This document shows, in pieces, positions 6,517 to 13,290 of a stretch of DNA of 16,371 bases. The stretch covers positions 1 through 16,371 of the forward strand of contig CAKUHW010000003.1 in assembly GCA_934659415.1 (NCBI GenBank), given 5' to 3'. The notes beneath the pieces were generated by a model. The model made no database searches. It was not told where the DNA came from and saw only the letters and a list, made by a program, of their open reading frames with translations. Each line of letters opens with the position of its first letter. Within the stretch, counting starts at the first letter, position 1. The stretch comes from an uncultured Oscillospiraceae bacterium. GTDB lineage: Bacteria; Bacillota; Clostridia; Oscillospirales; Oscillospiraceae. A program made the translations under genes and the position numbers.

Positions 6517-7020
6517 TCAGTAGGCCACCAGCGGGGCCTGACCGTCGTCCTCGCCGAGGACGATGGCGCGGATGACCACGTCGTAGCTGTAGCTGTCGTT
6601 CACCTGCACGGTGACCCGCTCCCCCACCCGGCGGCCGAACAGGGCCCTACCCACCGGAGACTCCTTGCTGATCAGGCCCTTCAGGGCGTCCTGCCGCATG
6701 GTGGTGACGATCTGGACGGTGACCTCCTCGTCGTCCTCCTCCACATAAAAGGTGACCTTGTCGTACAGGCCCACCCGCCCGGCGGTGCTCTCGTCGGAGA
6801 TGACCACGGCGGTGCGGATCATGTTCTCCAGATAGCGGCAGCGGCTGTCGTTGCGGTTTTTCTCCTGCTTGGCGGCCTTGTACTCAAAATTCTCGCTGAG
6901 GTCGCCGAAGGCCCGGGCGGTCTTCACCGCCTCGATGAGCTTGGGGCGCAGCTCCAGCCGGCGGTAGTCCAGCTCCTGCTGCATCAGCTGCAGGTCCTTT
7001 TTCGTCAGCTCATTGCGCAT
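6517..7020 (-). CDS. greA: Transcription elongation factor GreA
   Basis: A 167-residue Gre factor that enters the RNA polymerase secondary channel and stimulates transcript cleavage in backtracked complexes. The N-terminal coiled coil (about 3-75) carries the tip motif GDLSENFEYKAAKQEK with acidic D40 and E43. The C-terminal FKBP-like domain has ISKESPVGRALFGRRVGERVTV. Length is slightly above the usual ~158 residues. The start ATG at 7020 has AAAGGAG upstream, inside the last codons of miaB; the two genes overlap by 11 bp and the stop of miaB lies inside greA. No clear terminator is visible between greA and the next operon's promoter 30 bp away, so some read-through is possible. GreA versus a GreA/GreB-like paralogue cannot be fully separated. 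Confidence 0.92.
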   Translation of the reverse strand: MRNELTKKDLQLMQQELDYRRLELRPKLIEAVKTARAFGDLSENFEYKAAKQEKNRNDSRCRYLENMIRTAVVISDESTAGRVGLYDKVTFYVEEDDEEVTVQIVTTMRQDALKGLISKESPVGRALFGRRVGERVTVQVNDSYSYDVVIRAIVLGEDDGQAPLVAY

Positions 7021-8452
7021 GGGGCGTCTCTCCTTTCTCCTCCGCCAGCTCCCCGAACAGGGCCCAGGTGGAGCAGTCGGTGATGCGTACCGGCACGTAC
7101 CGCCCCACAAGGGCGGGGTCTCCGTCCAGATGGACCAGCCGGTTGCCCGCCGTGCGGGCGGTGAGGGCATAGCGGCTGTCCTCCCCCTCGCCGTCCACCA
7201 GGCAGCGCTGCACCGTGCCGATGTAGGCCCGGTGCTTTTCCAGGGAAATACGGTTCTGCGCCTCCACCAGGCGGTTGAAGTTGGCGGACTTCTCCTCCTT
7301 GGGCATGGGGTCGGGCAGCTCTGCCGCGGGGGTGCCCTTCCGGGGGGAGTAGATGAAGGTGAACAGCGCGTCGAAGCGGACCTCCTCAATGAGGGAGAGG
7401 GTCTCCTCAAACTCCTCCGTGGTCTCCCCGGGGAAGCCCACGATCACATCGGAGGTGAGCACCACCTCCGGGACGCGCGCGCGCAGGGCGGCCACCCGCT
7501 CCAGGTACTGCTCCCTGGTATAGCGGCGGTTCATGGCCTGCAGCACCCGGGTAGAGCCGGACTGGAAGGGCAAGTGGATCACCGGGGCCACCTTGGGGCA
7601 GCGGGCCATCACGTCGAAGAGCCGGTCAGTGGCGTCCTTGGGGTGGCTGGTCATGAAGCGCAGGAGAAAGTCCCCGGGAATGGCGGCGGCCGCCTCCAAC
7701 AGGGCGGGGAAGTCCATGCCGCCGGGCAGGTCCTTGCCGTAGGAGTTCACGTTCTGCCCCAGCAGGGTGATATCCTTATACCCCTGCTCCGCCAGCTCCC
7801 GGATCTCCCCCAGGATGACCTCCGGCTCCCGGCTGCGCTCCCTGCCCCGGACATAGGGGACGATGCAGTAGGAGCAGAAGTTGTTGCACCCGTACATAAT
7901 GGACACCCAGGCCTTCACCGACCCGGACCGGCGCACCGGCAGGCCCTCGGCGATGGCCCCCTCGGCGGCCTCGGTCTCAAATACCCGGCCCCGGCGCAGG
8001 TACACCCGCCGCAGAAACTCCGGGAAGCGCCACAGCACCTGGGGCCCGAACACCAGGTCCACATGCCGGTAGGACTCCCGCAGCCGCCGGGCCACATGGG
8101 GCTCCTGGGCCATGCAGCCGCAGATGCAGATGATCTGGCTGGGCTTGCGCCGCTTGGTGTGCACCAGGGCGCCCACGTTGCCGAACACCCGCTGCTCGGC
8201 ATGCTCCCGGATGGCGCAGGTGTTGATGACGATCACGTCGGCCTCCTGCTCGCTGCCGGTCATCTCATAGCCCATCTCCGCCAGCATGCCCCGCAGCAGC
8301 TCGGAGTCCGCCTCGTTCTGCTGGCAGCCGTAGGTGTCCACCCAGGCCAGGGGCGGAGCGGCCAGCCGGGCGTTCAGCTCCCGCAGCTCGGCGCAGTACT
8401 CCCGCTGGCGGGCAATGTCCTCTGCCGGGATCACCGGCGTTTTTCTCTCCAT
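7010..8452 (-). CDS. miaB: tRNA-2-methylthio-N6-dimethylallyladenosine synthase MiaB
   Basis: A radical-SAM methylthiotransferase that adds a methylthio group to i6A37 of tRNAs reading U-starting codons. Domain order in 480 residues: N-terminal UPF0004 domain with the auxiliary iron-sulfur cysteines C43 (TYGCQQNEAD), C79 (NTCAIREHAEQRVFG) and C113 (CGCMAQ); radical-SAM core with C189, C193, C196 (CxxxCxxC in GCNNFCSYCIVPYVRGRERSR); and a C-terminal TRAM domain from about 405. The motif Y-G-C-Q-x-N and NTCAIRE favour MiaB over the sister MtaB and RimO. ATG at 8452 is preceded by GGGAGGAAG. The 90-bp gap to the upstream ubiA-like gene shows no clear promoter, so it may be co-transcribed. It overlaps greA by 11 bp. 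Confidence 0.96.
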   Translation of the reverse strand: MERKTPVIPAEDIARQREYCAELRELNARLAAPPLAWVDTYGCQQNEADSELLRGMLAEMGYEMTGSEQEADVIVINTCAIREHAEQRVFGNVGALVHTKRRKPSQIICICGCMAQEPHVARRLRESYRHVDLVFGPQVLWRFPEFLRRVYLRRGRVFETEAAEGAIAEGLPVRRSGSVKAWVSIMYGCNNFCSYCIVPYVRGRERSREPEVILGEIRELAEQGYKDITLLGQNVNSYGKDLPGGMDFPALLEAAAAIPGDFLLRFMTSHPKDATDRLFDVMARCPKVAPVIHLPFQSGSTRVLQAMNRRYTREQYLERVAALRARVPEVVLTSDVIVGFPGETTEEFEETLSLIEEVRFDALFTFIYSPRKGTPAAELPDPMPKEEKSANFNRLVEAQNRISLEKHRAYIGTVQRCLVDGEGEDSRYALTARTAGNRLVHLDGDPALVGRYVPVRITDCSTWALFGELAEEKGETPHAQ

Positions 8453-8542
8453 GGGATCTTCCTCCCGATCGTTGGATTTGAATTTGAAAAGGGTCCTCCG
8501 CCCAGTCCGGCACAGGGCCGGGCGGCTTTGGCGGCCAAAGCT

Positions 8543-9385
8543 TTACAGGTAGATCAGCGCCAGGGTGAGGGCGGCGAACAGGGCCGCCAGCACCAGCAGG
8601 AGCTTGTCCTGATAGATGACCTCGATGGGGTCCCCCCCGGAGGAGCCCTCCACCGTCATGCTGTACTTCATGCACAGGAGGATCACCAGGGGCACGGTCC
8701 ACACCATGTGGTCGTGCCCGGAGCTGACGCTCCACAGGGAATAGAACACGATGGCCAGGGTGAGGCAGGTCTGCATGGACCGGTCCAGAAATGCCTCGTT
8801 ATAGTAGCGCAGCACCGCCCGGCCCTGGACCCCCCGGCGGCGCAGCTCTCCCCGGCGCTTGCCCAGGCTGAGGTAGAAGGAGGCGGAAATCACCGTCAGG
8901 CTCAGCCAGCCGGACAGCCCGATGCCCGTGGCCGCCGCCCCGCACAACAGCCGCAGCAGAAAGCCGGACACCAGCAGGGCCACGTCCACCAGGGGCACGT
9001 TCTTCAGCCCCAGGCTGTAGGCCAGGTTGACCGCCAGATAGGCTGCCAGCGCCAGCCAGGCCCCGGCGGGAAAGCGCCCCAGCACACCCAGGGCCGCCGC
9101 GGCGCACAGCAGTACGGCGCACAGGACTGCCGCCCCGCCGGGGCGCACCGCCCCGCTGGCGATGGGCCGGTCCCGCCGGGCGGGGTCGGTCCGGTCCTGG
9201 GGGGCGTCCCGCAGGTCATTGAGGATATACACCGCGGAGGACAACAGGCAGAAGGCCCCGAAGGCCGCCGCGGCGGCCCCCAGCAGGGGGTCCTCCCCCA
9301 CCCGGCCGCTGAACACCAGGGGCAGCAGCACCAGCACGTTCTTCAGGTAGTGCTTGGGCCGCATCAGCTTGAGACAGTTTTTCAT
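8543..9385 (-). CDS. UbiA-family prenyltransferase, decaprenyl-phosphate phosphoribosyltransferase-like
   Basis: A 280-residue integral membrane enzyme with about nine helices. The first Asp-rich motif is NDLRDAPQDR (N56, D57, D60, D64), followed by HPKKxRPIASG-like RRDRPIASG. The second motif region is YSLGLKNVPLVDV (D134). LSLGKRRGEL (172-181) and the C-terminal DPIEVIYQDK are typical of the decaprenylphosphoryl-5-phosphoribose synthase branch (mycobacterial Rv3806c type). Quinone or heme UbiA enzymes lack them. In that branch the enzyme joins PRPP to polyprenyl phosphate to begin a lipid-linked pentose donor for the cell envelope. The gene starts 3 bp after the upstream GT-C-like stop. No phosphatase or DprE-like epimerase gene is present here, so the final sugar is unknown. 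Confidence 0.88.
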   Translation of the reverse strand: MKNCLKLMRPKHYLKNVLVLLPLVFSGRVGEDPLLGAAAAAFGAFCLLSSAVYILNDLRDAPQDRTDPARRDRPIASGAVRPGGAAVLCAVLLCAAAALGVLGRFPAGAWLALAAYLAVNLAYSLGLKNVPLVDVALLVSGFLLRLLCGAAATGIGLSGWLSLTVISASFYLSLGKRRGELRRRGVQGRAVLRYYNEAFLDRSMQTCLTLAIVFYSLWSVSSGHDHMVWTVPLVILLCMKYSMTVEGSSGGDPIEVIYQDKLLLVLAALFAALTLALIYL

Positions 9386-9388
9386 GGG

Positions 9389-10603
9389 TCACCTCGCCAG
9401 AAATTCCGCCAGACGGAGATACCCGGGCACGTTGAAGGCCACAAGGCACGCCAGGAAGACCGCCAGGGCCGCCCGGACGCTCCAACGGCCGCGCGCCCCG
9501 GGGCGCAGCAGGAAGGACGCCAGCAGCACCTGGGCTCCCCAGTGGTGGAGGGAGTAGAGAAAGCCCTCCTTCAGCCCGTACTGGAGCACGCCGTGGAGCA
9601 GGAAGTTCAGTCCCAGCACCGCCAGCGGGGCCAGGACCCGCCTGTCCCCCCGGGCGCGCACCGCGGCCAGCACCAGCAGGGCCAGCCAGGCCAGGGCCGC
9701 CAGCACCACCCACAGGGGGGCCGAGGGGAGGAAGGAGAGGGCGTCCCCGGGGAAGTCCCCGAAGGGGGAGCAGTCCGCCGTGTCCAGCCAGAAGGCGGTG
9801 GAGCCGAAGAAGGCAAAGAACACCCGTGCCAGCCACTGGAAGAAGGGAAAGCTGTCGCTGAAATTGCGGGCGCTGTTCACCGCGCCGCGGAGGATGGTGG
9901 GGTAGAACACCCGGCCCACCGGCAGCACCGCCACCAGGGCGCAGAAGAGCGCACCCGCCCCGACGGACAGCAGCAGCTTCCGCTGCCAGCGGCCGCCGGA
10001 CAGCCACAGGATGGCCGCCCACAGCAGGGCGTTGGTGACGGTCACCCCGGCGCACAGCGCCCCCAGCACCGCCATGAGCCAGCCGGGGCCCCGTTCGGCG
10101 CAGGCAAAGCTGGCCATGAGCAGCAGCCCGGAGAGGATGAAGCTCTCCGCCACAAAGGTGAAGAACAGCTGGGAGCAGGCCAGCACATACACCGCGCACA
10201 GCAGCAGCGCGTCCCCTGCGGGCAGGCCCCGCTGCCGCTCCAGCGTCCGCTCCAGCAGGACCGCCGTCAGGTAGGAGGCGGCCATCTGCATGAGAATGAT
10301 CAGGGTATAGTGCCGCCGGGCGCTCACCGCCCCCAGCAGCAGGAGCTCCAGCCGGGTGAAGACCCAGCCGAACACCACCAGCAGCGGGTGCTTGATGATG
10401 CGGGCGGAGGCGTCCATGCCGGCGCTGAAGAAGCGGGTGGAATAGTACACGTCGTCGCAGGAGAACAGCCAGTCGTTATGGCGGCCGGTGGGGTCGAACA
10501 GGGCGGTGCGCCGCAGCAGCAGGAACAGGATCACATACAGGGCGGCCAGCGCCAGGAAGAACAGGCAGCGGGCGGTAAAGTCCCGCCTTCGCGTGTCCGT
10601 CAT
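9389..10603 (-). CDS. Polytopic membrane protein, GT-C-like glycosyltransferase candidate
   Basis: A 404-residue protein with roughly ten hydrophobic segments, beginning with one at about 12-31. After the first helix comes an extracytoplasmic loop with D50-D51 (WLFSCDDVYYSTRFF), then KHPLLVVFGW near 71-80. An acidic pair in the first outer loop is the usual active-site signature of GT-C glycosyltransferases that use polyprenyl-phosphate sugars. I do not recognise a named family. The gene overlaps the upstream membrane protein by 4 bp (ATGA) and is followed after 3 bp by the UbiA-like gene. This tight coupling suggests the UbiA enzyme makes the lipid-linked donor this protein uses. A flippase or polymerase role is also possible. 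Confidence 0.75.
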   Translation of the reverse strand: MTDTRRRDFTARCLFFLALAALYVILFLLLRRTALFDPTGRHNDWLFSCDDVYYSTRFFSAGMDASARIIKHPLLVVFGWVFTRLELLLLGAVSARRHYTLIILMQMAASYLTAVLLERTLERQRGLPAGDALLLCAVYVLACSQLFFTFVAESFILSGLLLMASFACAERGPGWLMAVLGALCAGVTVTNALLWAAILWLSGGRWQRKLLLSVGAGALFCALVAVLPVGRVFYPTILRGAVNSARNFSDSFPFFQWLARVFFAFFGSTAFWLDTADCSPFGDFPGDALSFLPSAPLWVVLAALAWLALLVLAAVRARGDRRVLAPLAVLGLNFLLHGVLQYGLKEGFLYSLHHWGAQVLLASFLLRPGARGRWSVRAALAVFLACLVAFNVPGYLRLAEFLAR

Positions 10604-12048
10604 GGGCCCGTCCCCCCCTCAAAGCGGATGATCAGGTCGCCGGGGGTCTCGTAGTAATAGACCTGCTCCAGCCGGGCGTCCGGATGCCAGAGGTAGTCCT
10701 CGTGGGGCAGGGCGGAGAGGGTGACCTCCGCCGCTCCCCGGTCCAGGGCGGCCTCCAGGGCGGCCTGGCGCGCCTGCTGGCCCCGGTGGATGGGCACGAA
10801 CAGCGCCAGATAGAAGCAGAAGGCCGCCGCGGCCGCCGCCGCGCCGCCCCAGGCCAGCCGGGGGGAGAGGGGAAGGGCGGAGACCAGGCGCAGCAGCGCC
10901 GTCAGCAGCAGGATATAGGAGAGGTAGAGGCACCTGGGGCCGATGGGGGACACCGCCAGCAGCGGCGCGGCCGCCGCCCCGGCGCTGAGCACATAGAACA
11001 GAGCGGCGGTGCGCAGCACTTTGTCCGGCAGCAGGCACAGGGCAGCCAGCAGGGCCGCGGCCCACACCAGCGCAGCCGCCAGGGCGGCGGCGGGAGCGGG
11101 ATCAAAGGGGGTATACTGCTCCAGGGCGAACCACGCCGCCCCGGCGGTCAGCAGCAGGGCCAGGGTCAGCCGCAGCCCTCCCCTGCCCTTTCCCCGCCGC
11201 AGGTGGAGCAGGGCGGCCGCCGTGAGGCCGCCGTACAGCAGCGGGCAGCGGGTGAGCATCTGCCGGAGCACCGTGGGCAGGTTCTTCCCCGCCTTGTCCA
11301 GCACGGCGCTCAGCCCCCCCGCCAGGGCGGACTGGTAGCTCCCCCCCTGGACCCCCATACTGCGGTAGGCCGGGGAGGAAAAGAGGAGCACCGCCCCCGT
11401 CCCCGCCCCCAGCAGAAACAGCAGGATGGGCAGAGAGGGCCGCCGCTGCCGGACCCAGTCCAGCGCCAGCAGGGCCGCCCCGGCCAGAAGGGCGTACACC
11501 GTGTCGTTCTCCATGAACAGCTGGCCGCACAGGCCCAGCCAGAACAGGGCCGTGCACCGTCCCGCACCGTCGGGCACGCCGGAGCCCTCCAGCGCGCCGC
11601 CCATGAGCAGCAGGGCGGTAAGGATCAGCAGCACCGGGGGCACATAGTTGAAGAAGCCCGCCCCCCAGGGGTAGACCTCCCGGAACATGACCCGGGGCAG
11701 GGCCAGCACCGCCGCCGCCGTGGCCAGCAGCCCGCCCCAGCCCTTCAGCCCGCCCAGACGCCAGCATACCGCCATCACCCCGTACAGCACCCCGGCGCGC
11801 AGCAGGGTGCGCCACAGGGGGTGACAGGCGGCGGAGTAGGCCAGCACGTTGCCCAGAATGCGGGCGTTCCCCCGGTTCCAGCGCACGAACACCTCCCGCG
11901 CCAGGTCCGCCGGGCTGTGGATGACGGCGCCCAGGGCCTCCCGGAACCAGTCGTCCCCGGTGAGGGGGAACAGCGCGCACAGGCCCAGCACCGCCCCCAG
12001 CAGAAGCGCCAGGCAGAGCCACAGGCCGCGCCGCCGCGCTCTCTCCAT
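10600..12048 (-). CDS. Polytopic membrane protein, DUF6056/GT-C-like
   Basis: A 482-residue membrane protein with about eleven hydrophobic segments. The first helix (9-29) is followed by FPLTGDDWFREALG (D32, D33) and WNRGNARILGNVLAY (58-72). This DD...N(G)R arrangement is seen in GT-C-like families such as DUF6056, recalled without a search. The last 60 residues form a soluble tail (ALPHEDYLWHPDARLEQVYYYETPGD...). ATG at 12048 was chosen for AGGGAGG ten bases upstream and because the longer open frame runs through the promoter into the insertion sequence. It is first of three coupled genes with another GT-C-like protein and a UbiA prenyltransferase. Alanine and leucine dominate, fitting a GC-rich membrane gene. 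Acceptor glycan unknown. Confidence 0.78.
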   Translation of the reverse strand: MERARRRGLWLCLALLLGAVLGLCALFPLTGDDWFREALGAVIHSPADLAREVFVRWNRGNARILGNVLAYSAACHPLWRTLLRAGVLYGVMAVCWRLGGLKGWGGLLATAAAVLALPRVMFREVYPWGAGFFNYVPPVLLILTALLLMGGALEGSGVPDGAGRCTALFWLGLCGQLFMENDTVYALLAGAALLALDWVRQRRPSLPILLFLLGAGTGAVLLFSSPAYRSMGVQGGSYQSALAGGLSAVLDKAGKNLPTVLRQMLTRCPLLYGGLTAAALLHLRRGKGRGGLRLTLALLLTAGAAWFALEQYTPFDPAPAAALAAALVWAAALLAALCLLPDKVLRTAALFYVLSAGAAAAPLLAVSPIGPRCLYLSYILLLTALLRLVSALPLSPRLAWGGAAAAAAAFCFYLALFVPIHRGQQARQAALEAALDRGAAEVTLSALPHEDYLWHPDARLEQVYYYETPGDLIIRFEGGTGP

Positions 12049-12084
12049 CCTCCAGCCGCCTCCCTTCGCGCAGAATATCAGGGT

Positions 12085-12114
12085 ATTATAGCACAGGCAG
12101 GGTCCCCTTCGCAA
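12085..12114 (-). promoter_or_regulatory. Promoter of the envelope glycan operon
   Basis: On the minus strand, -10 TATAAT (12085-12090), an 18-bp spacer and a modest -35 TTGCGA (12109-12114), 37 bp upstream of the first gene. The spacer and -35 lie within the hairpin at 12092-12129. The insertion sequence ends 30 bp upstream of the -35, leaving the core promoter intact. Confidence 0.7.
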
Positions 12115-12129
12115 GGGGCCCTGCCTGTG
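12092..12129. repeat. 38-nt inverted repeat spanning the promoter
   Basis: Arms CACAGGCAGGG (12092-12102) and CCCTGCCTGTG (12119-12129) pair perfectly. An inner CCCCTT/AAGGGG stem closes on loop CGC, with only T12103 bulged. It contains the -35 and spacer of the envelope operon promoter. Its right arm is the first part of the left 26-bp target duplication. Confidence 0.85.
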
Positions 12130-12144
12130 ACGGTCAAAAAAGCT
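12119..12144. repeat. Left target-site duplication (26 bp)
   Basis: A 26-bp sequence starting CCCTGCCTGTGACGG and ending AAAAAAGCT. It is identical base for base to 13196-13221 and directly abuts the left end (TGTAGG) of the insertion sequence. Confidence 0.95.
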
Positions 12145-12172
12145 TGTAGGAGTACAATACATCTTGGACAGT
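12145..12172 (+). repeat. Left terminal inverted repeat (IRL)
   Basis: Begins TGTAGGAGTACAATAC and ends TTGGACAGT. It matches the complement of IRR at 21 of 28 positions. The conserved blocks at each end suggest two transposase contact regions. Confidence 0.9.
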
Positions 12173-12185
12173 TGAATAAAAAAGG

Positions 12186-12260
12186 ATGAAGGATAAGGCC
12201 TCATCGGTTAAAGTTGAAGTTGCGGACAACAACTTGATGAGAGGGGGCCATATCCTTCAT
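12186..12260 (+). promoter_or_regulatory. Leader hairpin occluding the transposase start
   Basis: ATGAAGGATAAGGCC (12186-12200) pairs with GGCCATATCCTTCAT (12246-12260) with one mismatch. An inner TCATC/GATGA (12201-12205, 12236-12240) and an AAGTTG/CAACTT stem extend it. The outer arm contains the first two bases of the transposase ATG, and the bulge holds the Shine-Dalgarno GAGGGGG. A transcript reading in from outside would fold and block translation, a control known for several IS families. Confidence 0.65.
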
Positions 12261-13185
12261 GAGCAAGAGTATAACACAGGACATGGCGTATCGGCAATCC
12301 CTGATGAAATACGCGGAGAAATACGGTGTCAGCCGTGCCAGCCGGAAATACAACAAGAGCCGGTCGTACATCTACTTCTGGAAGGCCCGCTGGGATGGGA
12401 GTGTGGCATCCCTGGCCTGCCAGTCCCGGCGGCCCCACAGCCACCCCAATCAGCACACAGAGGCGGAGCTGAAGCTGATCCGGGACATGCGCCGCCGCAA
12501 CCCAGACCTGGGCATGGTGGAGCTGTGGCACCGGTTGCGGAAGCGGGGCTATACCCGCCGGCCGGAGAGCCTGTTCCGGGTTATGCGCAAGCTGGGGCTG
12601 TTTCCTGGGACTGAGAAGAAGAAAGCCTATAAACCCAAGCCTTACGAGCAGATGACCTATCCCGGCCAGCGGGTCCAGGTGGATGTGAAAGTAGTGCCCC
12701 GCAGGTGTATCGCGGACCCGGAGCTCCGCCTGTTCCAGTACACCGCCATTGACGAGTTTACTCGTCTGCGCTTCCTGGCCGCCTACCCTGAGCAGTCCAC
12801 CTATTCCTCTGCTGACTTCCTGAAAAGGTTGTTCAAATGGTATGCCAGCAGGGGAATCCGGGTGGAATGCGTCCAGACCGACAATGGCCTCGAGTTCACC
12901 AATCGCTTTTCCAACAGCAGACGGAACCTGCCCACCCTCTTTGAGACCACCGCTGCCAGGCTTGGTATCCGCCACAAGCTCATCCGTCCCTACACGCCAC
13001 GCCACAACGGTAAAGTGGAGCGCAGCCACCGGGAGGACCAGAAACGCTTTTACGCCTGCCACAGCTTTTATTCCCTGGATGACTTCGCAAAGCAGCTTGC
13101 TGTCCATAACCGCCGCTCCAACAACTTCCCTATGAGGCCTCTTGGCTGGCGCTCTCCCTTAGAGTTCACTGTCCAATATGTTTGA
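12259..13185 (+). CDS. DDE transposase of the insertion sequence
   Basis: A 308-residue transposase. An N-terminal helix-turn-helix (about 11-45, YAEKYGVSRASRKYNKSRSYIYFW) is followed by a second helical DNA-binding part (65-115) and an rve-type integrase catalytic core (134-258). The catalytic triad is D142 (VQVDVKVV), D208 (QTDNGLEF) and E254 (NGKVERSHREDQKRFY). The second spacing is 45 residues, longer than the 34-35 usual in IS3/IS481, because of a segment around SNSRRNLPTLFET. No frameshift or stop is present, so the enzyme should be active. ATG at 12259 has AGAGGGGG upstream but is partly hidden in a hairpin. A second ATG (codon 9) is an alternative. The 3' end runs into IRR. Confidence 0.94.
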   Translation: MSKSITQDMAYRQSLMKYAEKYGVSRASRKYNKSRSYIYFWKARWDGSVASLACQSRRPHSHPNQHTEAELKLIRDMRRRNPDLGMVELWHRLRKRGYTRRPESLFRVMRKLGLFPGTEKKKAYKPKPYEQMTYPGQRVQVDVKVVPRRCIADPELRLFQYTAIDEFTRLRFLAAYPEQSTYSSADFLKRLFKWYASRGIRVECVQTDNGLEFTNRFSNSRRNLPTLFETTAARLGIRHKLIRPYTPRHNGKVERSHREDQKRFYACHSFYSLDDFAKQLAVHNRRSNNFPMRPLGWRSPLEFTVQYV

Positions 13186-13195
13186 CAAACCTACA
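13168..13195 (-). repeat. Right terminal inverted repeat (IRR)
   Basis: Its complement begins TGTAGGTTTGTCAAACAT and ends TTGGACAGT. It overlaps the last codons and stop of the transposase gene and ends exactly at the right target duplication. Confidence 0.9.
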
Positions 13196-13221
13196 CCCTG
13201 CCTGTGACGGTCAAAAAAGCT
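13196..13221. repeat. Right target-site duplication (26 bp)
   Basis: An exact copy of 12119-12144. Its A-tract (13213-13218) is the U-tract of a minus-strand terminator whose stem lies just to the right, showing the ancestral target was a terminator/promoter junction. Confidence 0.95.
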
Positions 13222-13232
13222 CTCCGCAGAGC
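13213..13232 (-). terminator. Minus-strand intrinsic terminator
   Basis: On the minus strand, GCTCT, loop GCGG, AGAGC, then TTTTTT. It stops transcripts coming from the TetR side before they reach the insertion sequence and envelope operon. The short 5-bp stem (extendable by GGG only weakly) makes efficiency uncertain. Confidence 0.65.
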
Positions 13233-13290
13233 CCTTGCCCTGTGGGTGCACAGCACCCTGGACAGGACGGCAGGCCAAAGGTTTTGCCAA

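Larger units (their letters stand above)
12145..13195 (+). mobile_element. Insertion sequence, IS481/IS3-like transposase, IS1202-group candidate
   Basis: A complete 1,051-bp element with one transposase gene. The ends are imperfect inverted repeats: 12145-12172 and the complement of 13168-13195 agree at 21 of 28 positions, both starting TGTAGG and ending TTGGACAGT. The element is flanked by identical 26-bp direct repeats, so insertion is fairly recent or unscarred. IS481 elements typically give shorter duplications. As I recall, the IS1202 group gives 24-29 bp, which fits better. It lies just upstream of the envelope operon promoter and downstream of a minus-strand terminator, so it disrupts no gene. 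Base composition is visibly less GC-rich than its neighbours. Confidence 0.95.

Noticed and set aside
4836..6575. A 579-codon plus-strand frame opposite the SDR and synthase
   Set aside because: Antisense artefact of GC-rich codons; no motif, and it runs through the synthase operon promoter.
8525..8541. Hairpin GCTTTGGC/GCCAAAGC after the UbiA-like gene as a terminator
   Set aside because: No U-tract follows on either strand, and the loop is nearly absent. It may be a processing site but is not supported as a terminator.
7013..10654. A plus-strand open frame of over 1,200 codons rich in Gly, Gln, His and Pro
   Set aside because: It lies entirely antisense to miaB, the UbiA-like gene and a GT-C-like gene, each with clear motifs. 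Long stop-free antisense frames are expected in GC-rich coding DNA, and it has no recognisable domain.
12145..12185. Outward-facing promoter in the left end of the insertion sequence driving the envelope operon
   Set aside because: No acceptable -35/-10 pair reads toward the operon from the element, and the operon has its own TATAAT promoter outside it.
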